A DNA stretch of 64,000 bases, from positions 71,338 to 135,337 of the forward strand of contig DATJBF010000005.1 of NCBI GenBank assembly GCA_035515475.1, written 5' to 3'. Shown here piece after piece: positions 1-7,180 of this stretch. A program made the position numbers and the translations under genes. This DNA comes from DATJBF01 sp035515475. GTDB taxonomy: Bacteria; Verrucomicrobiota; Verrucomicrobiia; Palsa-1439. Every line of letters starts with the position of its first letter. Positions within the stretch are counted from its first letter, which is position 1. The notes beneath the pieces were generated by a model that was given only the letters and a program-made list of their open reading frames with translations, did not search any database and had not been told where the DNA came from.

Positions 1-871
1 CGGAAGAAGAGGGAGGATGGGGTATGGTTGATGGTTGATGGTTGCCGGTGGAGGCAGGCGATCGTTCCGCTCGCCTCTGGAACGAGGCTCCGGCGCGCCC
101 GTCGGTCTTCGCCCGTTGCCCGTCGTTCCTCTCCCTACGTTCTTCCGCGAGGCGCTGCCGCATCACGCGGAAGTAGTGCGGTGCGCAGGTGGCCTTGAGA
201 TGGACCTCACCCAGTTTGGTCTTGTCGTACATCCAATTCAACACGCGCTCGTATTGCTCGGCGGGAAGCATGTTCGATTGCGCGATTTGCACGCCACACC
301 CGACCGGCACGAGCATGAACAGGTGCAACGCGTCGGCGCCCAGTTCCAATGCCAGCGAATAGAGTTGCTCGATCTGGTGAACGTTGTGGTTGGTAATGGT
401 GCAATTGATCTGCATGCTCATCCCGAGCCGACGCAGGTTGCGGAACCCGCGCAACGCGGCGGCGAGCGAGCCGGATTGACGGCGGAACTCGTCATGCGTC
501 GTTTCGTCGGCGCCGTCGATGCTGATGGCCACGCGGCGGATACCACAGTCCACAATGGCGTGGGCCAGATGCTCGTCGATGAGCGTGCCGTTGGTAGCAA
601 GCGCCACAGGCAGGCCGGCGTCACGCGCGCAAGCCGCGATCTGAAAGATGTCGGGTCGGAACAGCGGTTCGCCACCAGAAAGTACGAGGATCGGCTTGGC
701 GAACTCGGCGAGGTGACGAACGAACTGGAACGCCTCGACCGTCGTCAGATCGTTCTTCATCAGGTCCTTGCTGACGTCGAGGCGCCGACAGTGAATACAT
801 TCGAGGTTGCAGCCAGCGGTGGTCTCCCAGAAGAGGAGCCTCAACTCATGATTGTCCAGTCCCGCGCCCAT
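1..871 (-). CDS. ahbD: AhbD/NirJ-like radical SAM haem synthase, 3' end outside window
   Basis: The reading frame is open from an ATG at 871 to the left edge (290 codons). Residues 21-28 are CNLECIHC, the CxxxCxxC of a radical SAM [4Fe-4S] cluster, preceded by LRLLFWETTAG, and LSGGEPLFRP follows. This matches the AhbD/NirJ group; AhbD decarboxylates Fe-coproporphyrin III to haem b. AhbD is preferred over NirJ because an AhbA-AhbB fusion lies at 24984 and several c-type cytochrome operons need haem. After residue 235 or so the sequence turns into low-complexity residues rich in Arg, Ser and Pro, encoded by interspersed-repeat-like DNA, where relatives go on to a Cys-rich SPASM region; that part would lie off the edge. 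The sigma-54-like promoter at 891-906 fits a start at 871 and not the upstream in-frame GTG. Confidence 0.75.
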   Translation of the reverse strand, partial: MGAGLDNHELRLLFWETTAGCNLECIHCRRLDVSKDLMKNDLTTVEAFQFVRHLAEFAKPILVLSGGEPLFRPDIFQIAACARDAGLPVALATNGTLIDEHLAHAIVDCGIRRVAISIDGADETTHDEFRRQSGSLAAALRGFRNLRRLGMSMQINCTITNHNVHQIEQLYSLALELGADALHLFMLVPVGCGVQIAQSNMLPAEQYERVLNWMYDKTKLGEVHLKATCAPHYFRVMRQRLAEERRERNDGQRAKTDGRAGASFQRRAERSPASTGNHQPSTIPHPPSSS

Positions 872-890
872 TGCCGCACAATGGGGGTTT

Positions 891-906
891 AGCACTGTCG
901 ATGCCA
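891..906 (-). promoter_or_regulatory. sigma-54 -24/-12 promoter before ahbD
   Basis: On the minus strand this reads TGGCATCGACAGTGCT, with GG at -24 and GC at -12 in correct register (TGGCAc-N5-tTGCw). The predicted start of transcription is near 880, leaving a leader of only about 9 bases before the ATG at 871. Confidence 0.55.
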
Positions 907-922
907 GAGAGGGTGCCAGTTT

Positions 923-936
923 GACAATAACTTGTC
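923..936. promoter_or_regulatory. Inverted repeat GACAA-N4-TTGTC
   Basis: GACAA-taac-TTGTC lies about 50 bp upstream of the predicted ahbD start of transcription. It resembles the TGACAA-N-TTGTCA sites elsewhere in the window but has a longer spacer, so it may be a degenerate enhancer site. Confidence 0.4.
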
Positions 937-1017
937 GTACAACGGCTTTCGAGGGCTGGTTCGTGGTCGCTAGAACGCCACAAAGCTGACAATTTGGCGG
1001 CGTGTGGGGGACGCCTC

Positions 1018-1028
1018 GACAACTTGTC
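1018..1028. promoter_or_regulatory. Inverted repeat GACAA-C-TTGTC, candidate enhancer
   Basis: A perfect 11-bp inverted repeat with one-base spacer, about 140 bp upstream of the predicted ahbD sigma-54 start, a usual distance for an NtrC-type enhancer. The same core is at 60893-60905 and, less exactly, at 18708-18720. Confidence 0.5.
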
Positions 1029-1167
1029 TCGGTCGTCGATGGTGGGTATACGATGCTGGATGCTGGACGGTGGTGACAGGGTCTGCGACCGATGACGCTG
1101 GAACTTCAATCAGGTTTCGGTCGTCTCCCGTCGCCGATCCTCTCATCGCCGATTTCTTATCTTCTCC

Positions 1168-1319
1168 CCTTGCGCTTGCGAGGTTCGGGCGTAAGTTCTA
1201 GCGAGAGAGCCGAGCGGACACCTCTCAGCACTCAATGGGAAAGGCCTTCGGGCTTACCTCGACAAAGATCGGGGATTTAGGAATCGGGGAGTGCGACACT
1301 CGGCTCTCTTTTTTTGTGA
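1168..1319 (+). ncRNA. Candidate structured RNA with intrinsic terminator
   Basis: The stretch between ahbD and the porin gene (about 500 bp) holds no convincing gene but looks structured on the plus strand. CTTGCGC and GCGTAAG near 1169-1196 can pair; GAGAGCCGAG near 1204 pairs exactly with CTCGGCTCTC near 1302, which is followed by seven T. Inside that stem CACTC pairs with GAGTG and GCC-TTCG-GGC forms a tetraloop hairpin. A weak promoter (TTGTCT at 1025, 17 bp, TATACG at 1048) could drive it. I cannot match it to a known RNA family. It may be a small RNA or simply an elaborate terminator. Confidence 0.35.
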
Positions 1320-1385
1320 GTTTCGGACATTGCTCGAGCCGGTGCCGTGAGCGACCGGGACTCGATCATCTTGGAGGCCGACCGC

Positions 1386-3404
1386 CTAGAACCGCACGGT
1401 GCAGCTGGCGCTGGCGAGGTGGGCGATGTAGTTGTCGACGCCGCCGCTACTGCGGTCGTCGTAGGCATAGTATCCGTAGCGGAGGCGGGCGATGATATGA
1501 TTGGAAATCCGGTGGGTGAGACCGACGAGCAGCCCGTGGCGTTGGTAGTCCAATCCCAACGGGAGACCGGCGGCTGAGTTGTCGGTGAAATTGTCCGAGC
1601 GGGAGTAGGTGTACTCGACGTTCACGTCGGTCTTCTTGTCGAGCGCGTAGCCGGCGGTGCCCATGATGGTGTACACGTTGCCGACGTAATCAACCACGGC
1701 CGGGTTTCCATTGGCGAACGACGAGGTGCGCGTGTCGTCAAGCGAGAAGAGGCCGGTCACGTACAGGCGCGCGATCGGCGTGACCGTGGCGCTGACGCTG
1801 TAGATATTGGCGTCGAAATTGCCCGAGGTCAGTTCGCCACCCGGCGCCAGCATGGGAACGGAGTCGGTGGTGGTCTTGATGTCGGTGGCCAGCTTCTGGT
1901 AGCGGAACGCCACGTTGAAGTAGCGGCAAGGGCGCAGCGTCAACTTGGCGGTTACCTCGTCCTCGATAAAGTTCTGTCCCGTAATGAACGCGGGATAGCC
2001 CGCGATCGTGTCGAGAGTGTGGTCGTAGTCGTTGTCGTAGATGCTGTGGCGGTACCGGCCGGCGAGGGTGACCCGGGGAAGCGGCGCGGTGTTGAAGCCG
2101 ACGGTGTAATCCTGGCGCCAGATGTCGGTATCGGTCTTGCGGGCGAAATCCAGCGCGGCGTCTTGGGTCTCGCGTTCTTCGAGGTCGATCGACTGTTCGT
2201 TCCACCGTCCTTCGGCGTAGAGCGTGGTGAACGGAATCTTGGTGTAGCGCAGCCCGACGGTCTCTTCGAGGCTGCGCTTGTTGTTGCTGCTATGAATGAG
2301 CGCTTCGGGGCTGTTGGTCGCGCCGCCGCCCGCGAGCTGGGTCAGGAACGCGTCGGTGAATCCATGGGTGTCCGTCTTCTCGGCCTCGGCTCCGGCGGCG
2401 ATGGTCAAGCCGGCGAACGGGCCGAACATGGTGTTGAAGTTGACGACGTGGGAGTCCACATCGACGGCAATCACACTCGTGACCCAATCCCGGTCAAACG
2501 GAGCACTGAACGGCTCGGTGTTGATGGACAGGCCGCCGCCACCGTTGAGGCTGGTGAACAAATACCCGAGCGACCAATACACCTTGTCGTTTACATGCTG
2601 GTCCATGCGGAACGCATTGGAGAACTCGTCGTGATGGTAGTGCTCGGTGACGGTGACGGTCTGGCCGGCGGCGGAGACCAGGTTGGTGGAGGCATCGTGC
2701 CGTTGGTCGACGTTGCGAGGATGTTCGTAACGGAATTGATCGGCCAGATGCAGGCTGTTGATGTCGTGTTCCACGTCGGCCTTGATGATGTCGACCGTCT
2801 CATTGACGTGCTCGTAGGACGGGAAGATGTTACGGGTGGTGATGCCCTGGGTGGTGGCGCCCCATTCCAACAACGATTCTTGGCCCTGGCGGATCTGTCG
2901 CTCCACACCCAAGGTAAGCTTCGGCAGGTTCGGCAGCGTCAGCCCCACCTCGGCGAAGGCGTCGCCGTGGCGGACAAACAGATCCTGCGCGGTCCCGAAC
3001 GCAGGTGGAACCAGACCCCGGAAAAACCCACCGGCGCTGTCGTAATACGACTGGAATTCGGTGAAACCTCCGCGGACGAAACCCACGTCGGGGTTCACGA
3101 TTTCCAGCCGCAACTTGTAGTCTTCGTCGTCGAAGAGTGCCCGGCCTTGGACATTCAACTGCCAATTCTTGTTGAGCTTCTGACTATAGGTCGCGTCTTC
3201 GATCCCGCCCGACCAGCCGTTCTTGATCCACCAGTCCTGACGGAACTTGTTCGCGTCGCCCTTCACGGTAACGTACTGGCCCCCGGATGTGACGCTCACT
3301 TCGGGAGGCGACGTCGAGTTGGTTTCCGCCGTCGTGGCCGGGGGAGACACGAGCGCGAGCGCGGGAAGGCCGATCATGAACATTATCAGGATCGATCGTT
3401 TCAT
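1386..3404 (-). CDS. MtrB/PioB-like outer-membrane porin
   Basis: 672 residues beginning MKRSILIMFMIGLPALALVS, an N-terminal signal peptide, followed by a long run of alternating polar/hydrophobic segments typical of beta strands and ending in Phe (CTVRF), the usual C-terminal signature of outer-membrane barrels. No haem motif is present. The gene directly follows an 8-haem and a 9-haem cytochrome on the same strand, the order expected for a porin-cytochrome conduit, in which the barrel sheathes the periplasmic cytochrome and lets electrons cross the outer membrane. The start is the ATG at 3404; an upstream in-frame extension lacks a leader-like sequence. The exact porin family needs a profile search; the barrel call is firmer than the family name. 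Confidence 0.7.
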   Translation of the reverse strand: MKRSILIMFMIGLPALALVSPPATTAETNSTSPPEVSVTSGGQYVTVKGDANKFRQDWWIKNGWSGGIEDATYSQKLNKNWQLNVQGRALFDDEDYKLRLEIVNPDVGFVRGGFTEFQSYYDSAGGFFRGLVPPAFGTAQDLFVRHGDAFAEVGLTLPNLPKLTLGVERQIRQGQESLLEWGATTQGITTRNIFPSYEHVNETVDIIKADVEHDINSLHLADQFRYEHPRNVDQRHDASTNLVSAAGQTVTVTEHYHHDEFSNAFRMDQHVNDKVYWSLGYLFTSLNGGGGLSINTEPFSAPFDRDWVTSVIAVDVDSHVVNFNTMFGPFAGLTIAAGAEAEKTDTHGFTDAFLTQLAGGGATNSPEALIHSSNNKRSLEETVGLRYTKIPFTTLYAEGRWNEQSIDLEERETQDAALDFARKTDTDIWRQDYTVGFNTAPLPRVTLAGRYRHSIYDNDYDHTLDTIAGYPAFITGQNFIEDEVTAKLTLRPCRYFNVAFRYQKLATDIKTTTDSVPMLAPGGELTSGNFDANIYSVSATVTPIARLYVTGLFSLDDTRTSSFANGNPAVVDYVGNVYTIMGTAGYALDKKTDVNVEYTYSRSDNFTDNSAAGLPLGLDYQRHGLLVGLTHRISNHIIARLRYGYYAYDDRSSGGVDNYIAHLASASCTVRF

Positions 3405-3414
3405 GAGCGCATCC

Positions 3415-4212
3415 CTAGTACCGCAAGTGGGAGTTGACATCCGAACCATGCACCGCGGTGTGACAGCCGGCGCTGAAACAGGTGCCGCGGCTCAGGAACG
3501 GCGTGTGATCGAACTGGCCGATGATGGTCATGCCCCCCGAGCCGGGCAGCGCGACCTGGGCGTGGCATTTCAGGCACAGATTATTGTCCTGCTCGGTAAG
3601 CAATTTGTCGTTGATGGAGCCGTGCACGTTGTGGCAGGTGGTGCAGCCCTCGCGCAGTGCTTCGTGTTCGAACACGTGCGGCCGGGCCTGCTCGCGGTGG
3701 CATCGGGCGCAGGTCTCATTGGCGCGGGTGAGAAACGTGCCTTTGGCCTGCATGATGTTTTCGCCGTGCGGATCGTGGCAATCGGTGCAACTCATTCGGC
3801 CTTCTTTGACCGGATGATGGTGGGGAAGGCTGAACTCCGCGTTCTTGTCGAGATGGCATTGAAAACACATGTCGGGGCCCTTGCCGGAGATGATAAATCG
3901 ATCCTTGGGCGTGCCGCCGCCGGCATCAACGTGCAGGCTGCCCGGCCCGTGGCAGGATTCGCAGCCCTGGCCCTCGACCCGCTCCCCCTCGCCGGGAATC
4001 TGGATGCGGGCATGCGCGGTGAGTTTGAAGTTCTGGACTTCCTTCTCGTGGCAGAGCGCGCATTGGTCCATGCCGACGTACTTCGCCCCGGGAATCATCG
4101 GCGGCGCCACGACAACCCGGTCCACCGTCGCACAAGAGATCAAGAGTCCGACGATGGCGATGCCGCCGATGATGCTTCCCAGGTACAGCTTCCTGGAAGT
4201 AGCCGTGCTCAA
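3415..4212 (-). CDS. Octahaem MtrA/DmsE-like cytochrome c, predicted lipoprotein
   Basis: 265 residues with seven CxxCH motifs (CALCH, CESCH, CFQCH, CTDCH, CARCH, CTTCH, CLKCH) and one CX4CH (CFSAGCH) near the C-terminus. The spacing and CESCHGPGS / CTDCHDPHG motifs resemble the MtrA/DmsE family, which usually has ten haems, so this is a short member. A TTG at 4212 is the best start: GAGGA lies six bases upstream and the preceding gene stops at 4226-4228; an ATG at 4281 would overlap that gene by 56 bases. With this start the leader ends LLISC, a lipobox with Cys27, so the protein may be membrane-tethered instead of free in the periplasm. It would carry electrons through the porin encoded just downstream. 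Confidence 0.75.
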   Translation of the reverse strand: MSTATSRKLYLGSIIGGIAIVGLLISCATVDRVVVAPPMIPGAKYVGMDQCALCHEKEVQNFKLTAHARIQIPGEGERVEGQGCESCHGPGSLHVDAGGGTPKDRFIISGKGPDMCFQCHLDKNAEFSLPHHHPVKEGRMSCTDCHDPHGENIMQAKGTFLTRANETCARCHREQARPHVFEHEALREGCTTCHNVHGSINDKLLTEQDNNLCLKCHAQVALPGSGGMTIIGQFDHTPFLSRGTCFSAGCHTAVHGSDVNSHLRY

Positions 4213-4225
4213 GGCCTGTCCTCGT

Positions 4226-6814
4226 TCAGCGGAGGTCCGCGCTCGGGAAATCGCCGGTAACACCGCCGTAGGGATTGCCAACGGTGGTCGTCCGCCTGTC
4301 GAACGTGTTCGTACTGAGCATCGTGTAGGTCCACTGCAGGAGGCGGACAGTGTAAGCGGTATTATGCACGCCGTGGCTCAACTCGCGGGCGATCATCTGG
4401 TAGTTCCAGACGGCGGCATGCTGAGCGGTCGCCACAACCGTGTTGGTGGAGTACCCACTCCAGAACGGGTAACCGGCGCTATGCTTGAGGGAGTTTGTCG
4501 CCGTCGAGCTGTCCACGCAATTCGTCATCTTGTCTTCCAGATTGGCCAGCAGGCCATCGACTTCCGTCTGCACGCCGCTGACCGTGCCGTCACCGTTGTA
4601 GTCGGCCGCGCCGGGGAACCCGCTTCGGACAATCGAGACGTGATCGAAACCTTCGGCTTCCGTAACCGGATCCACGCCGGCGTGGCACTGGTTGCACGCG
4701 GCAATGTCATCTTCCCCCGTCAATCGGTCGCTCATGCTGAACGTGTGATCGCCGACCGTGTTCACGCCGGCGTTATACATGTGGCAATCGATGCACTTGG
4801 CCACACCGGAGTGCGCCGAGTTTTCGAGGGTGACGCTAGCCACCGGCACGAGATTGGTCACTCCGCCGGTGACCACCGTCGCCACCACATTGGTGACGGT
4901 GTCGAACCCGAGGAGGATGTCGGTTGCCGTGCTTTCGTGGGGTAAGCTACTCATGTAATACGGCTTGCCGCTGCTGACTTGGTACGGATTCGCGCGGGCG
5001 TTGTGGCATTGCATGCACAACGCGGAAGCGCCCTGACCAGTCAGGACGGCATTGGTGCCGGTCGAAGTATCAATGCTGTCGAGCGTGACCGTGTCATACA
5101 CCCGGACCTGATGAGCATCCGCCGGGAACATCGCGACGTTGTGTGGATCGTGGCAGGCCTGGCAGGTGAGCCGGCCGGCTTCCAAGCGCGTGAGCGCCTT
5201 GCCCTTCAGGTAATCGACGAAGCTCGTCGGCGAATGGCACTTGGCGCACGAAGGGTTGGGGGCTTCGCCGATCGACACGGAAAGATATTCATCATCGGCG
5301 CCGTGCGGTCCCAATCTCCATTGCTTGGGCCGGTTATGGAAATGGCCATCCTGATGGCAAGTGGCGCACACGGCGACGTCCAGGTTGGCCGACTCGGCAC
5401 CGGGGTGCTGGCTACCAGGGCCGTGGCAGCTTTCGCACTGGATGTTGGCCTTGTTCTGCAACGCCGCCGGCATCGCCGCATAGTTGCCGTACTGCAGCAC
5501 GGTGGGGAACGTCCAGCCGACTTCCTGCTGGACCGCGTAAAAGTTTCCATTAGTTGCCGAAGGTGACTGGTTGTAGCCCACGGTATGGCAGGCCAGACAG
5601 CTGGCATTGTACGAGGAGCCCAGCAGCCCGTCGATGCCCCGCTGGGCCATCGTGGCGTGCAGCGTCTGGCTCCACGGCGTGTAGTAATCTTCCAATCCGA
5701 CCAGCGGGCTGGTTCCGTGACACGACGCGCAGGTGGCGACCCCGACATACGTGGCTCCCCGCACGGTCACGAACGAAGAGTTTGTCTTCCCGCCGCCGCT
5801 CACTGTCAGTTGCAGGACATAATCACCTTCCGCGTCCGGTTCCAGGGACGGCGTGCGTGTCTTGGAGCCCACCAACACCGCGGTCGAACCGGTCGGCTTG
5901 GCCGTGATACTCCAACTGTAGGTCGAGGCGTTTGTTCCGTTGGGTGCCCCGGTCAAGTACTGTCGCTCGCCGAGCGGGATGGACGGCTGTCCCGGTGAAA
6001 CACTGGTCGAAATCACCGTGACGGTACCCGTCGCGGCATGCGCCGCATCCGAAACGATGACTTGAAGATGGTAGGTGGTCGCCGTTACCTGCTCTGAGGT
6101 GAAGTGGACGAGGTTCGAGTTCGTCGCCAGATCGTACGAGTTCTCCAGATCGACGGGATCCAGGACGTTGGTGACGCCGCCGCTCGTGACGTCCAGCAAA
6201 TTAGTGAAGCTGGTGAGCGGCAGTGTGTTAAATGTCGGCGCATTTGTGGTCGTGGAACTGAACGTCGCGTTTGTCCGCACGTCGGTGTCGGTCAGGCTCC
6301 AGGCGTACGTGAGGGGCGGAGTGAATCCGTTGGTCGAGACCGCGTCCGCGTTGACGGCGACGTTCGTGTTAAATCCGACATCGTAAAGAGTCGTTTGCGG
6401 CGTGGTGGGCGCGGCGGCTGCGCTGATCGTAATCAGAACCGACTTCTGGCCGATGTTCCGGCGACCGAGCTTCGCTTTCACGCGCAGCACGGCTGTGCCC
6501 AGGAAATTGGTCGGGATCGCCACCGAGTCGCTCGTTACCGACATGACACCGGCGACGACTGAGTTTGTGAGGGCGGGGAAGAGCACCCGTAATTTCTTAC
6601 CCGTGAGCCGGCCTTTGGTAACGAGAACACCCGGGCTCGTCACGGTCAGATTGAGTTGATACGTGAGCGTGCCGCCGGATGTCGGGCTCCCGCCGATCTG
6701 GAGCGTTCCCAGTTGGGCTGGTGGAGGTTTGGCCGCGCAAACGGGCTGCAAAACCGAAGTCACCAGCGCGCCGACCAACAAGCTGGTGCCAACAAACAAG
6801 GCGTGTCGAGACAT
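4226..6814 (-). CDS. Large nonahaem cytochrome c with Ig/PKD-like N-terminal half
   Basis: 862 residues. A signal peptide (to about residue 27, ending VCAA) is followed by about 330 residues of Thr/Ser/Val-rich beta sandwich (TYAWSLTDTD, TYSWSITAKP and YVLQLTVSGG suit PKD/Ig-like folds), then nine CxxCH motifs between residues 360 and 700 or so (CASCH, CLACH, CESCH, CATCH, CAKCH, CQACH, CMQCH, CIDCH, CNQCH). It is the first gene of the conduit operon and probably the outer-face or terminal cytochrome, a functional counterpart of MtrC/OmcA without obvious sequence kinship. The start at 6814 has GGAGG eight bases upstream and a sigma-54 promoter just before it. Confidence 0.75.
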   Translation of the reverse strand: MSRHALFVGTSLLVGALVTSVLQPVCAAKPPPAQLGTLQIGGSPTSGGTLTYQLNLTVTSPGVLVTKGRLTGKKLRVLFPALTNSVVAGVMSVTSDSVAIPTNFLGTAVLRVKAKLGRRNIGQKSVLITISAAAAPTTPQTTLYDVGFNTNVAVNADAVSTNGFTPPLTYAWSLTDTDVRTNATFSSTTTNAPTFNTLPLTSFTNLLDVTSGGVTNVLDPVDLENSYDLATNSNLVHFTSEQVTATTYHLQVIVSDAAHAATGTVTVISTSVSPGQPSIPLGERQYLTGAPNGTNASTYSWSITAKPTGSTAVLVGSKTRTPSLEPDAEGDYVLQLTVSGGGKTNSSFVTVRGATYVGVATCASCHGTSPLVGLEDYYTPWSQTLHATMAQRGIDGLLGSSYNASCLACHTVGYNQSPSATNGNFYAVQQEVGWTFPTVLQYGNYAAMPAALQNKANIQCESCHGPGSQHPGAESANLDVAVCATCHQDGHFHNRPKQWRLGPHGADDEYLSVSIGEAPNPSCAKCHSPTSFVDYLKGKALTRLEAGRLTCQACHDPHNVAMFPADAHQVRVYDTVTLDSIDTSTGTNAVLTGQGASALCMQCHNARANPYQVSSGKPYYMSSLPHESTATDILLGFDTVTNVVATVVTGGVTNLVPVASVTLENSAHSGVAKCIDCHMYNAGVNTVGDHTFSMSDRLTGEDDIAACNQCHAGVDPVTEAEGFDHVSIVRSGFPGAADYNGDGTVSGVQTEVDGLLANLEDKMTNCVDSSTATNSLKHSAGYPFWSGYSTNTVVATAQHAAVWNYQMIARELSHGVHNTAYTVRLLQWTYTMLSTNTFDRRTTTVGNPYGGVTGDFPSADLR

Positions 6815-6841
6815 GTCTTTTGTCCTCCAGCCAACCATCTT

Positions 6842-6857
6842 GGCAGGGCACGTGCCA
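6842..6857 (-). promoter_or_regulatory. sigma-54 promoter of the cytochrome-porin operon
   Basis: Minus strand TGGCACGTGCCCTGCC, with GG and GC correctly spaced and a full TGGCAC box. Transcription would begin near 6832, placing the GGAGG and ATG (6814) in a normal short leader. The element is partly palindromic (GGCACGTGCC), so the plus strand also fits loosely, but no gene starts there. Confidence 0.6.
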
Positions 6858-7048
6858 GCCCGCCTCTCGGGCTCCACAAGGACCTAGCCATCAAACGCTT
6901 AATAAGCCTTTAGCTCTTTCGTCGGTCGAGGTAAAGCTAATTCTAGCGCGACTTCGCTCGGTCGATTGCGTGATTCCGCGCGGACTCCGCGATGGGTGTC
7001 GTCGCGCCGGCGCCATTTCATGCGGGTTTCAGGGAAGGCGAGCGCCCG
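6858..7048. promoter_or_regulatory. Region between two diverging sigma-54 promoters
   Basis: No gene seen. Near-direct repeats TTTCGTCGGTCGA (around 6929) and TTCGCTCGGTCGA (around 6953) lie in this stretch and could be enhancer sites shared by the two promoters; the TGACAA-type repeat seen elsewhere is absent here. Confidence 0.3.
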
Positions 7049-7064
7049 TGGCACAACCACTGCT
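7049..7064 (+). promoter_or_regulatory. sigma-54 promoter before the 33-residue ORF
   Basis: TGGCACAACCACTGCT matches the TGGCAC-N5-yTGCw consensus with correct spacing. Transcription would begin near 7075, just before the ATG at 7079. Confidence 0.6.
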
Positions 7065-7078
7065 GGGCCGAGACGCGC

Positions 7079-7180
7079 ATGTTATCGGCCAAAGTACTCT
7101 GGTCTGTCGTCGCCTTGATTGGGCTCGCGGTTCTGGCTCTTTCGGCCATCGTGATTGTCATCAGCACGTCGCCGCGCTAG
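7079..7180 (+). CDS. Small single-span membrane protein, 33 residues
   Basis: The peptide starts MLSAKVLWSVVALIGLAVLA and continues to ISTSPR, a positively charged N-terminus followed by one strongly hydrophobic helix. No known family is recognised. It is the only plus-strand gene in this area, lies between the kinase/regulator genes and the cytochrome conduit, and its tail overlaps the 3' end of the response regulator by 20 bases. The main support is the well-formed sigma-54 promoter whose predicted start lies only about four bases from the ATG; there is no clear ribosome-binding site, so translation would be almost leaderless. It could be a small subunit or a membrane-localised regulator of the adjacent electron-transfer complexes. 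Confidence 0.5.
   Translation: MLSAKVLWSVVALIGLAVLALSAIVIVISTSPR

Noticed and set aside
2019..3437. Long plus-strand open frame opposite the porin gene
   Set aside because: High-GC antisense shadow; the minus strand has a signal peptide, barrel pattern and terminal Phe.
6992..7078. Upstream extension of the small plus-strand ORF (ATG at 6992)
   Set aside because: It would start before the sigma-54 promoter at 7049-7064 and adds a sequence without leader or conserved features; the ATG at 7079 fits the promoter.
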